Positions 63,169 through 64,000 of a stretch of 64,000 nucleotides of DNA are shown in pieces. Under the pieces are notes generated by a model that was not told the origin of the DNA, did no database searches, and saw only the letters and a list, made by a program, of their open reading frames with translations. Each line of letters starts with the position of its first letter. Within the stretch, counting starts at the first letter, position 1. Location of the stretch: NCBI RefSeq assembly GCF_030717955.1, contig NZ_JAUZVY010000004.1:275915-339914 (forward strand). The letters run 5' to 3'. The position numbers were made by a program, and so were the translations under genes. Origin of the DNA: Alkalimonas delamerensis. GTDB lineage: Bacteria > Pseudomonadota > Gammaproteobacteria > Enterobacterales > Alteromonadaceae.

Positions 63169-64000
63169 TTAGGTCGGATCCATGATTAACTGACCAAATT
63201 CAAGCCAGGTTTCAACGGCTTGCTCAGCTGAACCAAAGTGTTCTATCACCTGCTGATAATCCAGCTCAGCGACCACTACCGATGTCAGCTCACCGCTATT
63301 GAGATCCGTGAGCTGCAACACGGCTTCGCCTTGTTCATTACTGACAAGCTGCAGCAGCTGTTCAAGACTTTCAGTATTGATTTCAGGGAACAGGTCCTCT
63401 AGCAAGATGGTCTCTGACGTAAAGTCGGTTCCAGTTTCATCTGCTTCAGTCTGTTCTGCCGTTGAAATGAATGCATCGCTGATGATAAGGGGTTCATCCT
63501 CCATCATCAAGCCGGCAGGTTCAAATTCATCGGAGTCAAGATCATCTGTTACCAGCTCACTATCACCACCCAAAGCCACAGGGCTGGTGTAACCATCCAG
63601 TAATGCGATAAAGTCTTCAAAGGTGAAGTTAGTAGCACTGCTATCGGCTACATCGCCATTTTCATCAAGTTCAAAAGCTGGAGGCACCGTTGTAGGTACT
63701 CCAGAAGCCGTGTAAAACTCCCCTTCCGATTTCACGACATGACTTGAGAGTCTTACGCCTTCTTCCACTCGAAAGTAATCACGCACGGCATCTAAAAACT
63801 CCGGCATGTGGGACATATCAAAGTCTTGCGGGAAGTCCGTGACCTTAATTGTGATTCTTGCACCACCTTCACCAATAGCAGTTGCAGCAAAATAGTCGAT
63901 GACAGAGTCGGTACCCGGGTCATCATCACCAAGGTCGACACTGATCTCGCGACTGGCCGTGGCCGTGGCGCTGTTGCCAAATTCATCCTGGGTGGTGACG
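63169..64000 (-). CDS. Giant surface adhesin (LapA/BpfA-like), C-terminal fragment
   Basis: The minus-strand frame is open from the right window edge to the TAA at 63169, giving 277 C-terminal residues of a larger protein. The first visible residues (VTTQDEFGNSATATASREI) resemble the end of an Ig-like adhesin repeat. The remainder is very acidic, with stretches such as LGDDDPGTDS, DSDEFEPAG and EQTEADETGTDF, and no Cys. No RTX nonapeptides are visible in this stretch; the stop is DPT-end. Position directly before lapB-lapC-TolC and near lapG-lapD identifies it as the secreted adhesin of the system. Its retention module would be at the unseen N-terminus. Confidence 0.8.
   Translation of the reverse strand, partial: VTTQDEFGNSATATASREISVDLGDDDPGTDSVIDYFAATAIGEGGARITIKVTDFPQDFDMSHMPEFLDAVRDYFRVEEGVRLSSHVVKSEGEFYTASGVPTTVPPAFELDENGDVADSSATNFTFEDFIALLDGYTSPVALGGDSELVTDDLDSDEFEPAGLMMEDEPLIISDAFISTAEQTEADETGTDFTSETILLEDLFPEINTESLEQLLQLVSNEQGEAVLQLTDLNSGELTSVVVAELDYQQVIEHFGSAEQAVETWLEFGQLIMDPT

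Overview
This 64 kb window is a gene-dense, moderately GC-rich chromosomal segment from a motile, piliated gammaproteobacterium. Gene order and protein sequences point to the Alteromonadales/Chromatiales side of the class (Shewanella, Rheinheimera and Alkalimonas-like neighbourhoods). Clues are PomA/PomB-type (sodium-type) flagellar stators, the yggS-proC-yggT-rdgB-hemW run divergent from pilT-pilU, the nrdR-ribD-ribE-ribB-ribH-nusB-thiL-pgpA run, and a lap/bpf-like adhesin locus in the Shewanella order. The genus is an inference. I found no tRNA, rRNA, CRISPR array or insertion sequence. Most of the window is core genome.

Layout. Positions 1-3.7 kb hold the 3' half of a histidine operon: hisB (cut by the window edge), hisH, hisA, hisF and hisIE. 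A striking direct duplication of a multi-hairpin element lies between hisF and hisIE. At 3.8-9.7 kb are a PocR-GAF-GGDEF diguanylate cyclase, two small CBS-pair proteins flanking a RhtA-like exporter, and the pilT-pilU retraction ATPases. At 9.7-14.0 kb is the yggS-proC-yggT-DUF4426-rdgB-hemW operon. At 14.2-22.2 kb is the most lineage-specific part: a membrane protein joining a degenerate protein-kinase domain to an extracytoplasmic FGE-sulfatase domain, a DUF2884 protein, two DUF1566 envelope proteins, a FapA/DUF342 protein, an orphan AT-rich gene and a two-TM protein. At 22.4-26.5 kb is an RND efflux pair.

At 26.6-33.5 kb are an SDR and a renalase-like flavoprotein, msrA, btuB under a cobalamin riboswitch, a secreted S9 peptidase and yajQ. 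At 33.6-41 kb are panE, thiI, pomA-pomB and xseB-ispA-dxs. At 41-51.2 kb the minus strand carries glyA, nrdR, the riboflavin genes, nusB, thiL, pgpA and a large beta-propeller GGDEF sensor. At 51.5-54.4 kb are an SOS-controlled dinB with a clear LexA box, a cold-shock protein and a DEAD-box helicase.

The last 9.6 kb (minus strand) is a biofilm-adhesion operon. It encodes the C-terminus of a giant adhesin, its type I secretion apparatus (LapB/LapC/TolC-like), a small lipoprotein, the periplasmic protease LapG, the c-di-GMP receptor LapD and an OmpA-family protein. The two GGDEF proteins elsewhere in the window could feed the c-di-GMP signal that LapD reads; that link is inference.
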